Positions 1 to 7,673 of a DNA stretch of 64,000 bases are shown one piece after another. The DNA is taken from assembly GCF_013520985.1 (NCBI RefSeq), contig NZ_JACDTY010000013.1, positions 124,001 through 188,000 of the forward strand. Reading direction: 5' to 3'. Both the position numbers and the translations under genes were made by a program. Below the pieces are notes generated by a model. The model searched no databases. It saw only the letters and a program-made list of their open reading frames with translations, and had not been told where the DNA came from. The number at the start of each line of letters is the position of its first letter. Within the stretch, counting starts at the first letter, position 1. This stretch comes from Mesorhizobium neociceri. GTDB lineage: Bacteria > Pseudomonadota > Alphaproteobacteria > Rhizobiales > Rhizobiaceae.

Positions 1-462
1 CCCTTGCAGGTCGGCGACATCGGCTGGATCGTCCGCCGCCAGGGACAGATCTATGCGCAGGACTATGGCTGGGACGAAACCTATGAGGCGCTGGTCGCCG
101 AAATCCTCGGCGCCTTCGTAAAATCCTTCGATCCAAAATGGGAGCGCAGCTGGATTGCCGAACGGCAAGGCGAGGTGGTCGGCTCGGTCTTCGTCGTGCG
201 CAAGTCGGACGATGTGGCGAAGCTGCGCCTGCTCTATGTCGAGCCGTCGGCGCGCGGCCTCGGCATCGGCAAGCGGCTGGTCGAGGAGTGCATCGGCTTT
301 GCCCGCGCCAAGGGGTACAAGACGCTGACCCTGTGGACCAACGACATCCTTACCGCCGCCCGCCACATCTATGAGAGTGCAGGCTTCAAGCGGGCCGACG
401 AAGAGCGCCATCACGCCTTCGGCAAGGATCTGGTCGGCCAGAACTGGAATCTTGAGCTGTAG
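1..462 (+). CDS. MarR-GNAT fusion protein, C-terminal GNAT acetyltransferase part (5' partial)
   Basis: The reading frame is open to the left edge, so the true start lies outside the window. The visible 153 residues are a GNAT N-acetyltransferase domain: the acetyl-CoA loop is RGLGIGKRL, preceded by the beta-strand KLRLLYVEP and followed by the typical YESAGF ending. The opening text (GDIGWIVRRQGQIYAQDYGWD) and the ending FGKDLVGQNWNLEL resemble the bifunctional HTH-MarR/GNAT proteins common in Rhizobiales, in which a MarR helix-turn-helix precedes the acetyltransferase. The MarR part is inferred, since it is not in the window. The acetyl acceptor is unknown. A standalone GNAT starting at the TTG at position 4 is possible but less likely. 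Confidence 0.8.
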   Translation, partial: PLQVGDIGWIVRRQGQIYAQDYGWDETYEALVAEILGAFVKSFDPKWERSWIAERQGEVVGSVFVVRKSDDVAKLRLLYVEPSARGLGIGKRLVEECIGFARAKGYKTLTLWTNDILTAARHIYESAGFKRADEERHHAFGKDLVGQNWNLEL

Positions 463-469
463 GCTTCCG

Positions 470-1158
470 CTAGTCCGTCGTTGGCTTGGAACGCGGCATG
501 TAAGTCTGGACGATGAGGCTTTTGGTCGGCTGCCCGTCTCGGTCCGTGAGGACGAGATATAGTCCGCCCGGAAGAAGCGGCTTGTCGGTAATAGGCACGC
601 CGTTAGCCTCTGCCATCGCGCGGCGCGAGCCGAATTCGCTCTCGGCCAAGATCAGGTAGGCTTGCTCGATACACGATCCGGGAAAATAGGTGGCGGGATC
701 GTAGCCCTGCATTCTTTTGAAGGTTGCAAGCAACTCGTCGCTGAGGAAATAGAACTGGTCCCGCATCAGCCCCCGCTCTACAGCATCGTCCGTAAGGATG
801 CTGTAGAGTCGCTCCATCGTGGCAAGCTTCTCACCACCTTGTGCGTCCACCGGCAATGACAGGTCCGGGCGAGCATTGAAGCCCCGGTGCATCTCTCTAT
901 GACAGGCGCTACAAAGCGTTATGCCATTGCCTGTTTGAAATTGTGCATCCGTGAGAACGATTTGCGACAGATATGGTGGGCGGATAGGCGGCGGCGCGAA
1001 TGGCAATCTACGCATCGATGTCCATCACGTTCCCGGATGAACTCACTCCACCGGCGCAGGCAGCGCTCGCGGGACAGCCCCCCTGCTAGCGCGGCCTGAA
1101 GCTTGCCCAGTTTGGTGATGATCGCTTCAAGATCGGGAACGTTGGCTGCTTGGGGCAT
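470..1158 (-). pseudogene. HNH endonuclease, disrupted by a frameshift
   Basis: Two overlapping frames on the minus strand together make one HNH nuclease-like protein. The first (from 1158) carries RDGHRCVDC and SAHHICRKSF, i.e. the first CxxC and the HH of an HNH fold; the second (ending at 470) resumes with LTDAQFQTGNGITLC and CSACHREMH, the second CxxC and the last His. The join falls near position 955, where one base appears to be missing after the Ser-Phe codons. All metal and catalytic residues are present if the frame is restored, so this is either a recent pseudogene or a sequencing error. The long C-terminal region (about 120 residues) after the HNH core is not assigned. The cellular role of this family is unknown; such genes are often near mobile DNA, but no other mobile signature is seen here. 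Confidence 0.7.
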
Positions 1159-1241
1159 CGCGCACTTCGTTCTGGTTCGCTGAAAGATATATCATGACCC
1201 AGACTGATAACTGAGAATTGTCACCGTCGAGTATTCCCGTT

Positions 1242-2087
1242 CTACCCCTTGACCGGGATCCAGATCTCCAGCCCGCCATTGCCGCTGCGCGGATCGAACT
1301 CCGGCCCGTAGCGCTCGAATTCGGGGCCGTCCGCTATATCGTGCCCGGAGGCTGGCAGCCATTTGTTCCAGATCGTGTTGACGGTGCGGCGGATGGTCGA
1401 GACGTGCTCGGCATGGCTGAAGACGGCGTATTTCTGCGCCGGCACCCGCACCCGCGAAAGTTCCTTCGGCAGGTCGGAGAAATCCAGCACCTCGACGCCG
1501 GCGATGTAGTCGAAATTGCCGGCATCGTCGCCGTTGATGCAGACGCCATAGGCGACATCGCCGGTTTCGCCCGGAATGTTGCCGATATAAGGGCCGAAGC
1601 GCTGCCATTGCATCGGGATGGCAGCGCTTGATTCGCAGCTGTAGCGTTCGCCGAGGCCAGCGATGAGGAAGGGACGGCCGGTCTCGAAGCGCGGCGGCGG
1701 CAGTGAGGCGAGGAAGGACTGGTCCATCAGGATCGGCTCCACAAGATCGAGATTGCTGAGGCTGCCCTGCGCGCGCACCAGTTCTGGCGTCGTGCCGAAC
1801 TGGTCGCGGAAGGCACGGGTGAAGGCCTCATGTGAGGCGTAGCCGGCATCGAGCGCGAGGCTGAGAATGTCGGGCGCGCCGGCGGCCAGCTTGCGCGCCG
1901 CTTCGGTCAGCCGGCGCGCGCGCATATAGCCCATCACCGAACGGCCGGTGGCGGCGCCAAAGGCGCGCGTCACATGAAAGCGCGAGACGCCACTGCTGTG
2001 CGCGACATCGTCAAGCGAGATCGCGTCCGGCAGATGGCTCTCGACAAACCACAGCGCTTTCTCTGTCGGGCTCATGGCTCCTCGCAT
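1242..2087 (-). CDS. AraC-family transcriptional regulator with GyrI-like effector domain
   Basis: The protein has 281 residues. Residues 1-110 hold two helix-turn-helix motifs of AraC type (ISLDDVAHSSGVSRFHVTRAF and the second helix GYASHEAFTRAFRDQFG), followed from about residue 125 by a GyrI-like (Bacterial transcription activator effector-binding) domain ending in EIWIPVKG. This order, DNA-binding domain first and ligand domain second, is that of Rob/SoxS-like regulators of drug and stress responses. The ligand is not predictable. Met5 is an alternative start close to a GAGGAG. It lies 114 bp downstream of the flavin oxidase on the same strand and might be co-transcribed with it. Confidence 0.9.
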   Translation of the reverse strand: MRGAMSPTEKALWFVESHLPDAISLDDVAHSSGVSRFHVTRAFGAATGRSVMGYMRARRLTEAARKLAAGAPDILSLALDAGYASHEAFTRAFRDQFGTTPELVRAQGSLSNLDLVEPILMDQSFLASLPPPRFETGRPFLIAGLGERYSCESSAAIPMQWQRFGPYIGNIPGETGDVAYGVCINGDDAGNFDYIAGVEVLDFSDLPKELSRVRVPAQKYAVFSHAEHVSTIRRTVNTIWNKWLPASGHDIADGPEFERYGPEFDPRSGNGGLEIWIPVKG

Positions 2088-2201
2088 TTGGCGGCACCAT
2101 GTTGCCGTCTTTCCGCGAGGCCAGTTTGATTGAAATTGCGCCTGTCGTAAAATCGGCGCCGAGGGCGCTCCCTTCCAACATGCATCGCGGAGAGCCGCTG
2201 C

Positions 2202-3512
2202 TCAGCAGGCTGCCGCCGAAACGCCTGCCTTGCATGTCCGCATGGATCCGCGGGCCAAAAAGGTCGCGGCACGTTCGGCGCTCGCGACGGCGCCCTCGAC
2301 CCAGCCCAGATCGGCGGTGAACAGATCCGAGCAGACGCAAAAGTCTTTCCCGACGGACCAGAACGGACCGGGCAGCATATTCAGTCCGCTGTCCCAGAAG
2401 GCAATGCCTTCCGGCCAGTAGGCAAAGCCCTGTCCGCTCGGGGCCGGAATATCCTGCGCGGCAAATGGCAGGACATCAGCCAAAGTCTCGGAAAACGCCT
2501 CACAAACTTCGTTGCGGTCGGCGAACGCGTCGCGCAACCGGGAGGCGCTCTGGCTGTCGCAATAGACCCAGAGGTGGCGGCCATGGTCGGGGAAGTAGAT
2601 TTTGCGGAACGCGGAAGCGGTCGAAAAGCAGCGCCCCTCAAGTCCGAGCTTCGTCCACCAGCGCTCGGAATATTCGAAATAGGCCTTGATCAGCGGCACT
2701 GGCTTGATGCGATCTCGGACAGCGGCGGCGAGCGGCACGCCGCTGATGCTGCCGAGGCTTTGCATCGGCATTGCCATTAGCACCTTTTCGGCGAGCACCA
2801 CTCTCGTGCTCTCGGGGCTTTCCAGCGTCAGCCTGTATCCGGAGCGTCCTTGAACGGCTGCGATCTCCACCAGCCGATGGTCGAACTCGGTCGAGCAATT
2901 GCCGGGCAGGGACGCGTGCATGGCGCGCGGCAGCGCCTGGAAACCGTCCGTCAGGCAGCGCCAGTCCTGCGCCGGTTGGCCAAAGAGGGCGCTGGTTTCC
3001 GGAACATGGCTGAGGAAGCCGTAGCCGACCTCGAAAGGGATGCTCGGATGGCTGGTCACATCATAACCGGCGAGATCGATGAGACAGGCAAGACGGCTTT
3101 CGCCGAGGGCCGGCAACGCAGCTTGCGTGAAGGAAAGCCTCTGCCTGTCGTTGGCGTCGAGGCCGTCATGGATATCGCGAAGTTCGCCGCAGATGGAGGC
3201 GAGCAGCTCTTTGGCGTGCTGGTGCAGCCCGTTCTGGATCGGCGCGAAATCGTATGAGAATGGCTTGGTTTTCAGTCCCGTCTCGGTGACGAGCTCATTC
3301 ACCCGGCGGTGAAGGCGAGGATTGAAGCGGGTTCCGCCAAGTTCGACGACGTCGGCGTCGCCCGCAAGCATTTTCGAGCGCAGCCTGCCGCCGACCTCAC
3401 GTGTGCTTTCGAAGATCGCGATCCGGGCGCTGGGGTTCATGGCGCAGAGCTGCCGCGCGGCCGCAATGCCGCCTATGCCCCCGCCGATGACCGCATAGTT
3501 CAAGGGTTCCAT
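2202..3512 (-). CDS. FAD-dependent flavin amine oxidase family protein
   Basis: The 436-residue product opens with a dinucleotide-binding motif, VIGGGIGGIAAARQL, followed by an acidic end to beta-2 (IAIFESTREVGGRL) and a GGTRF segment, which is the FAD-binding pattern of the amine oxidase/protoporphyrinogen oxidase/phytoene desaturase superfamily. The C-terminus holds a second FAD contact region (FCVCSDLFTADLGWVEGAVASAERAA). The start at 3512 was preferred over the TTG at 3533 because a GGAG lies 7 bases upstream of it. The substrate cannot be told from sequence; monoamine oxidation, carotenoid-like desaturation and renalase-like chemistry all remain open. No signal peptide, so it is probably cytoplasmic. 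Confidence 0.8.
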   Translation of the reverse strand: MEPLNYAVIGGGIGGIAAARQLCAMNPSARIAIFESTREVGGRLRSKMLAGDADVVELGGTRFNPRLHRRVNELVTETGLKTKPFSYDFAPIQNGLHQHAKELLASICGELRDIHDGLDANDRQRLSFTQAALPALGESRLACLIDLAGYDVTSHPSIPFEVGYGFLSHVPETSALFGQPAQDWRCLTDGFQALPRAMHASLPGNCSTEFDHRLVEIAAVQGRSGYRLTLESPESTRVVLAEKVLMAMPMQSLGSISGVPLAAAVRDRIKPVPLIKAYFEYSERWWTKLGLEGRCFSTASAFRKIYFPDHGRHLWVYCDSQSASRLRDAFADRNEVCEAFSETLADVLPFAAQDIPAPSGQGFAYWPEGIAFWDSGLNMLPGPFWSVGKDFCVCSDLFTADLGWVEGAVASAERAATFLARGSMRTCKAGVSAAAC

Positions 3513-3533
3513 TGATCCGCTCCGTTCATTCAA

Positions 3534-3844
3534 TCCCCTCAGTCAGATTCGCTCCACATGGGAACGACCACCGAGGCGCCTGCCATTAGAGGCAAAGGAG
3601 GGGCCGTTCTTGGGAAGGGCGGAACAGGGTTTTGGGGAAATAGGCACTCGTCGTCCTGAACCGTTCCCGTTTGTCGGCCGTTGCGCTGCGGCGGCCACAG
3701 ACGGCGCCCGAGACGCTTACCCAGGGCACTCGACGTTGTTCATCGGCAACCATGATCTCCTCGCATGGGCTGCCATCCCCGTTTGCCGGCTCTGGCGCAA
3801 CACGGTATCTTGAATAGTAAGCACGCTTATTATATATACCGCTC
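3534..3844. other. Intergenic region between divergent FAD oxidase and MarR genes
   Basis: This 311-bp stretch separates two divergent genes. No open frame in it has recognisable protein content. Its right end holds the AT-rich MarR operator described separately and presumably the promoter of the efflux operon; the left end should hold the promoter of the flavin oxidase, with GGAG as ribosome-binding site. Confidence 0.5.
3814..3833. promoter_or_regulatory. Probable MarR operator upstream of the MarR-emrAB genes
   Basis: The sequence ATAGTAAGCACGCTTATTAT is a near-perfect inverted repeat: nine of ten base pairs match around a central AC, with a single G/T mismatch. It ends 11 bp before the MarR start codon at 3845 in a locally AT-rich stretch. 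The position and the half-site (TAGTAAGC) fit an autoregulatory site bound by the adjacent MarR dimer. Binding itself is inferred. Confidence 0.75.
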
Positions 3845-4315
3845 ATGGTTTCCGACGGCATAGATAGATTGGGCTTTTTGATCCACGACGTGCAGCGCCT
3901 GCTGCGCAAGCGCTTCGAGACGCGCGCTAGCGGGCTCGGGCTTTCGTCAGCGCAATGGCGGCTGATGGTCCGCGTCGCCAAGGAAGAGGGCATCAGTCAG
4001 GCGCGGCTTGCCGAACTGCTTGAAATCGAGCCGATCAGCGTCTCGCGCCTCGTTGACCGGATGGAGGAGGGCGGCTGGATCGAACGCCGCGCCGATGCCG
4101 CCGATCGCCGCGTGCATATGATCTTCCCGACCGCCAAGGCAAGCGCCGCCTATGCAGAGGTCAAAAGCCTGGCCGGCGAGGTCTATGAGGAGTCGCTGGT
4201 CGGCGTTTCACCGGAAGATCGCCGCGTCCTGATCCGGGCGCTGGACACCATCGTTCGGAACCTCGCGGACGGCGAGACGTCGGCTCTGAAGAGTACGGAA
4301 GGGGCAGCGGCATGA
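3845..4315 (+). CDS. MarR-family transcriptional regulator
   Basis: The 156-residue protein has a winged helix-turn-helix of the MarR type: ISQARLAELLEIEPISVSRL is the recognition helix region and the wing follows as ERRADAADRRVHMIF, with the conserved D-x-R of the wing. It starts 11 bp after a palindromic operator and overlaps the emrA-like gene by 4 bp (ATGA), so it is the first gene of an efflux operon and most likely its repressor, released by small phenolic or drug-like ligands as in EmrR/MarR. The ligand is not known. Confidence 0.92.
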   Translation: MVSDGIDRLGFLIHDVQRLLRKRFETRASGLGLSSAQWRLMVRVAKEEGISQARLAELLEIEPISVSRLVDRMEEGGWIERRADAADRRVHMIFPTAKASAAYAEVKSLAGEVYEESLVGVSPEDRRVLIRALDTIVRNLADGETSALKSTEGAAA

Positions 4316-5496
4316 ACGCGGCAGCCAAGTTAGACGACAATGTCACCAAGCTCGATGTGGAAGCGCCGCCGCAGCCGCAGCCGGTAGCCGCGCCTGTGGC
4401 GGTCGCACCGTTGGCGGCGCCGGCCCCGGTCGCTGCGAAAAAGCCGCGCCGCCTCGGCCGCTTGCTTCTAATGATCGTCCTGCCGGCGGCCCTGGCTATT
4501 GGCGGCGGCTATGTCTGGGTGACCGGCGGCCGCTATCAGGAGACCGAGAACGCCAATTTGCAGCAGGCCAAGGTGTCGATCGCCTCGGATACGGCCGGGC
4601 GCATCGTTCAGGTCGACATCTCGGACAACCAGCTGGTCAAGCAGGGTGATATGCTGTTTGCCATCGACCCCGAGCCCTACCGGATCGCATTGGCCCAGGC
4701 CGACGCGGCGGTTGCGGTCGCGCGCGTCGGCATCGAACAGCTGCGCGCGGCCTACAGCCAGGCGATGGCGCAGGAGAGGTCCGACGCCAGCGAAGTCGAC
4801 TACGCGCAGTCGCAGTATGATCGCGCCGCCGACCTTGCCCAGAAGGGCATCAACGCCAAATCCTCGCTGGATCAGGCCAAGAACGATCTCGACAAGGCCA
4901 GGCAGCAGCTGGCCGTGGCCGAGCAGGGCATCATCAGCGCCAAGGCCGCTCTCGCCGGCAATCCCGATATCGAGACCGACAAGCACCCGACGGTGATGGC
5001 CGCACTCGCCGCGCGCGACAAAGCCGCCTACGATCTGGCGCAGACCACGGTCAAGGCGCCGGCGGACGGCGTCGTCAGCCAGGCCTCTTCTTTCAAGGTC
5101 GGTCAGTATGTCGGTTCCGGCACGCCGTTGTTTGCGTTGGTCGAGACAGGCGACACCTGGATCGATGCCAATTTCAAGGAAACCCAGCTTACCCACATGA
5201 AAACAGGCCAGAAGGCCGAGATCGTGGTCGACACTTATCCGGGGCGCACCTTCGAGGCCACCGTCAAGGCGATCGGCGCCGGCACCGGCGCGGAGTTTTC
5301 GTTGTTGCCGGCCCAGAACGCCACCGGCAACTGGGTGAAAGTCACGCAGCGCATTCCGGTGCGCCTGGAACTCACCGATGCCGACGCCAAAATGGCGCTG
5401 CGCACCGGCATGAGCGCCTCGGTTACGGTGGATACCGGCGTTGCCCGCGGATTGCCGGCCATCTTCGGCCACGCCACCGCGGGTGAGGCACAATAG
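4312..5496 (+). CDS. emrA: HlyD/EmrA-family membrane fusion protein of a multidrug efflux system
   Basis: The 394-residue product has a Pro/Ala-rich cytoplasmic tail (residues 1-45), one membrane helix at about 49-68, then the HlyD pattern: a first half lipoyl motif (VSIASDTAGRIVQVDISDNQLVKQGDMLF), a long alpha-helical hairpin of about 110 residues, the second lipoyl half (VKAPADGVVS) and a beta-barrel domain (WIDANFKETQLTHMKTGQKA). EmrA-type adaptors bridge an inner-membrane MFS pump to an outer-membrane channel; no TolC-like gene is present here. It overlaps the regulator by 4 bp and precedes the MFS pump by 342 bp. Confidence 0.9.
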   Translation: MNAAAKLDDNVTKLDVEAPPQPQPVAAPVAVAPLAAPAPVAAKKPRRLGRLLLMIVLPAALAIGGGYVWVTGGRYQETENANLQQAKVSIASDTAGRIVQVDISDNQLVKQGDMLFAIDPEPYRIALAQADAAVAVARVGIEQLRAAYSQAMAQERSDASEVDYAQSQYDRAADLAQKGINAKSSLDQAKNDLDKARQQLAVAEQGIISAKAALAGNPDIETDKHPTVMAALAARDKAAYDLAQTTVKAPADGVVSQASSFKVGQYVGSGTPLFALVETGDTWIDANFKETQLTHMKTGQKAEIVVDTYPGRTFEATVKAIGAGTGAEFSLLPAQNATGNWVKVTQRIPVRLELTDADAKMALRTGMSASVTVDTGVARGLPAIFGHATAGEAQ

Positions 5497-5838
5497 ACTG
5501 TGAGTGGACCGTGATGCTGAAAAGCAGGATCACGGCCGGGCAGAATGCTCGCTCAGGCGAGTTGAAATGACAGGATTGGTCCGATGGCAGGTTGCGCGAG
5601 GGGTGGGGTTGGACCGGGCCGCATCGCGGCCTGACCGTAGCCTGACTCTCTCGACACCGATCCTTCGGTCCTTGGATTTCCGGGCGGCAAGCGCCTGATG
5701 TGTTGAGACGTTCGGTCGATGTAACCCCCACATCGATAGATCGCGTCCCACCGCGATGAGGGTCTCTTCACCAGAGAAGGCCTCGCCGCCCGGAAGCCTA
5801 GTGTACACGTTTTTGTTACCTGTCGGAAGTTCCGCATC
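5497..5838. other. 342-bp gap between emrA-like and emrB-like genes
   Basis: In most emrAB pairs the two genes are adjacent or overlap. Here 342 bp intervene. No frame in the gap has recognisable content and no clear terminator hairpin with a T-run was found. A short palindromic TGTACA core lies near 5812, and a GGAAG sits about 10 bases before the emrB start. It could hold a second promoter, but this is not shown. Confidence 0.4.
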
Positions 5839-7374
5839 ATGAGCACGCCAGAGCCGTTCAAGGAAGTGCCGCATCGCGGCCTGATCACCGTGGCGTTGAT
5901 GTTGGCGACGGTCATGCAGGCGCTCGACACCACCATCGCCAATGTCGCGCTGCCGACCATGACCGGCGACCTCGGCGCCTCGCCCGACAACATCAACTGG
6001 GTACTGACCTCCTACATCGTCGCCGCCGCCATCATGACGCCGGTGACCGGCTGGCTGGCCGACCGCTTCGGCCGCAAGGAACTGTTCCTGGCGGCGGTTG
6101 TCGGCTTCACCGTGTTCTCGATGCTGTGCGGCATCGCCTGGAGCCTGGAGAGCATCGTGTTCTTCCGGCTGATGCAGGGCGTGTTCGGCGCTGCGATCGT
6201 GCCGCTGTCGCAGACCTTCTTGCTCGACATCAACCCCAGGGAGCGCCACGGCCAGGCGATGGCCATCTGGGGCGCTGGCATCATGCTGGGGCCGATCCTG
6301 GGCCCGACGCTTGGCGGTTGGCTGACCGAGAATTTTAACTGGCGCTGGGTGTTCTTCATCAACCTGCCGGTAGGCATCGTCGCCTTCCTCGGCATGGCCG
6401 CCTATCTGCCGGCCGTGGCCCGGCGGGTGCGCAGTTTCGATTTCTTCGGCTTCGCCATGATATCGCTCGGGGTCGGCGCGCTGCAGCTGCTGCTCGACCG
6501 CGGCGGCGAGGTCGACTGGTTTTCCTCGGTCGAAATCTGGATCGAGCTTGGCCTTTCGATCACCGGCTTCTGGGTGTTCATCATCCACACGGTGACGGCG
6601 GAGCGCCCTTTCATCGACCCCAAGATTTTCCTCGACCGCAACTTCGTCACCGGGCTGGCCTTCATCTTCGTCATGGGCGTGCTGATCCTGGCTTCGATGT
6701 CGCTGCTGCCGCCGATGCTGTCGACCATCTTCGGCTATCCGACCGTCACCATCGGTGTCGTCTTGGGGCCGCGCGGTGTCGGCACGATGATTTCGATGCT
6801 TGTCGTCGGGCGGCTCATGAGCAAGATCGACGCCAGGATTCTCGTCGTCATCGGCTTTTTGCTCACCGCGCAATCGCTCTATACGATGGCAGGCTTCACG
6901 CCGCAGATGGACAATTGGCTGATACTCAGCTCCGGCGTCATCCAGGGCCTGGGCATGGGCATGGTGTTCGTGCCGTTGTCGACGGTGGCCTTCGCCACGC
7001 TCGACGTGCGCTTCCGCACCGACGCCACGGCGCTGTTCAGCCTGGTGCGCAATCTGGGTTCCTCGATCGGCGTGTCGGTGGTGACGGTTCTGCTGGTGCG
7101 CAACACGCAGGTCAATCACACCGAGCTGTCGGCCTTCATCAATCCGTTCAACCCAAATCTGTGGGCGGCCTCGCCGGCCGCGGCAAGCGGCGATCCGATG
7201 GCGCTTTCGCAGATGGACCGCATGGTCAACATCCAGTCGATGATGATCTCCTACGTCAACGACTTCAAAATACTGATGATGATGACGCTGATTGCCATCC
7301 CGTTTGTGTTTCTGCTGCGCAAGCCGAAGACGGCCCCGGCAGCTGGTGCGGCGCCGGCAGCACATATGGATTGA
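5839..7374 (+). CDS. emrB: DHA2-family (EmrB/QacA) MFS drug:H+ antiporter
   Basis: The 511-residue protein has the hydrophobic profile expected for 14 membrane helices. The first helix carries LDTTIANVALPTM, the DHA2 motif D1 that includes the membrane Asp used for proton coupling, and the loop after helix 2 has GWLADRFGRKELF, MFS motif A. Motif C-like GPILGPTLGGWL lies in helix 5. It would export drugs from the inner membrane with the EmrA-like adaptor upstream and an outer-membrane channel encoded elsewhere. The substrate range cannot be deduced. Confidence 0.92.
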   Translation: MSTPEPFKEVPHRGLITVALMLATVMQALDTTIANVALPTMTGDLGASPDNINWVLTSYIVAAAIMTPVTGWLADRFGRKELFLAAVVGFTVFSMLCGIAWSLESIVFFRLMQGVFGAAIVPLSQTFLLDINPRERHGQAMAIWGAGIMLGPILGPTLGGWLTENFNWRWVFFINLPVGIVAFLGMAAYLPAVARRVRSFDFFGFAMISLGVGALQLLLDRGGEVDWFSSVEIWIELGLSITGFWVFIIHTVTAERPFIDPKIFLDRNFVTGLAFIFVMGVLILASMSLLPPMLSTIFGYPTVTIGVVLGPRGVGTMISMLVVGRLMSKIDARILVVIGFLLTAQSLYTMAGFTPQMDNWLILSSGVIQGLGMGMVFVPLSTVAFATLDVRFRTDATALFSLVRNLGSSIGVSVVTVLLVRNTQVNHTELSAFINPFNPNLWAASPAAASGDPMALSQMDRMVNIQSMMISYVNDFKILMMMTLIAIPFVFLLRKPKTAPAAGAAPAAHMD

Positions 7375-7673
7375 GACGTCCGCCGATATTTGCCGACGGC
7401 AGATGACGCCACCGTGGCCGCGCCTGCGAATAGGCAAGATCGAGGCGATTGCCGAGATGGTCGCAAAACTCTCCAGATATCGGAGAATATCGATTCTGCA
7501 GCGCCGATGGCGATTTGAAACTGGCGTTTAAGTTTCAGGTAACCAGAAACCTTCGCGTCTGATTTCGGTCCGGTTTATATGCTATTAGTACATATCCAAC
7601 ACTATCAACAGACTGTCGCATGGCACATAAATGATCGTTGCGTTCTTTCAGACCCAGCTGGGAGAAGGTCTGT

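Noticed and set aside
3586..3993. A 135-codon minus-strand frame between the flavin oxidase and MarR genes
   Set aside because: It runs over the operator and start of the MarR gene and has no recognisable content.
5530..7437. A 635-codon minus-strand frame opposite the MFS gene
   Set aside because: The sequence is extremely rich in His, Gln, Arg and Asp, as typical for the reverse of a membrane-protein gene; the MFS gene on the plus strand is convincing.
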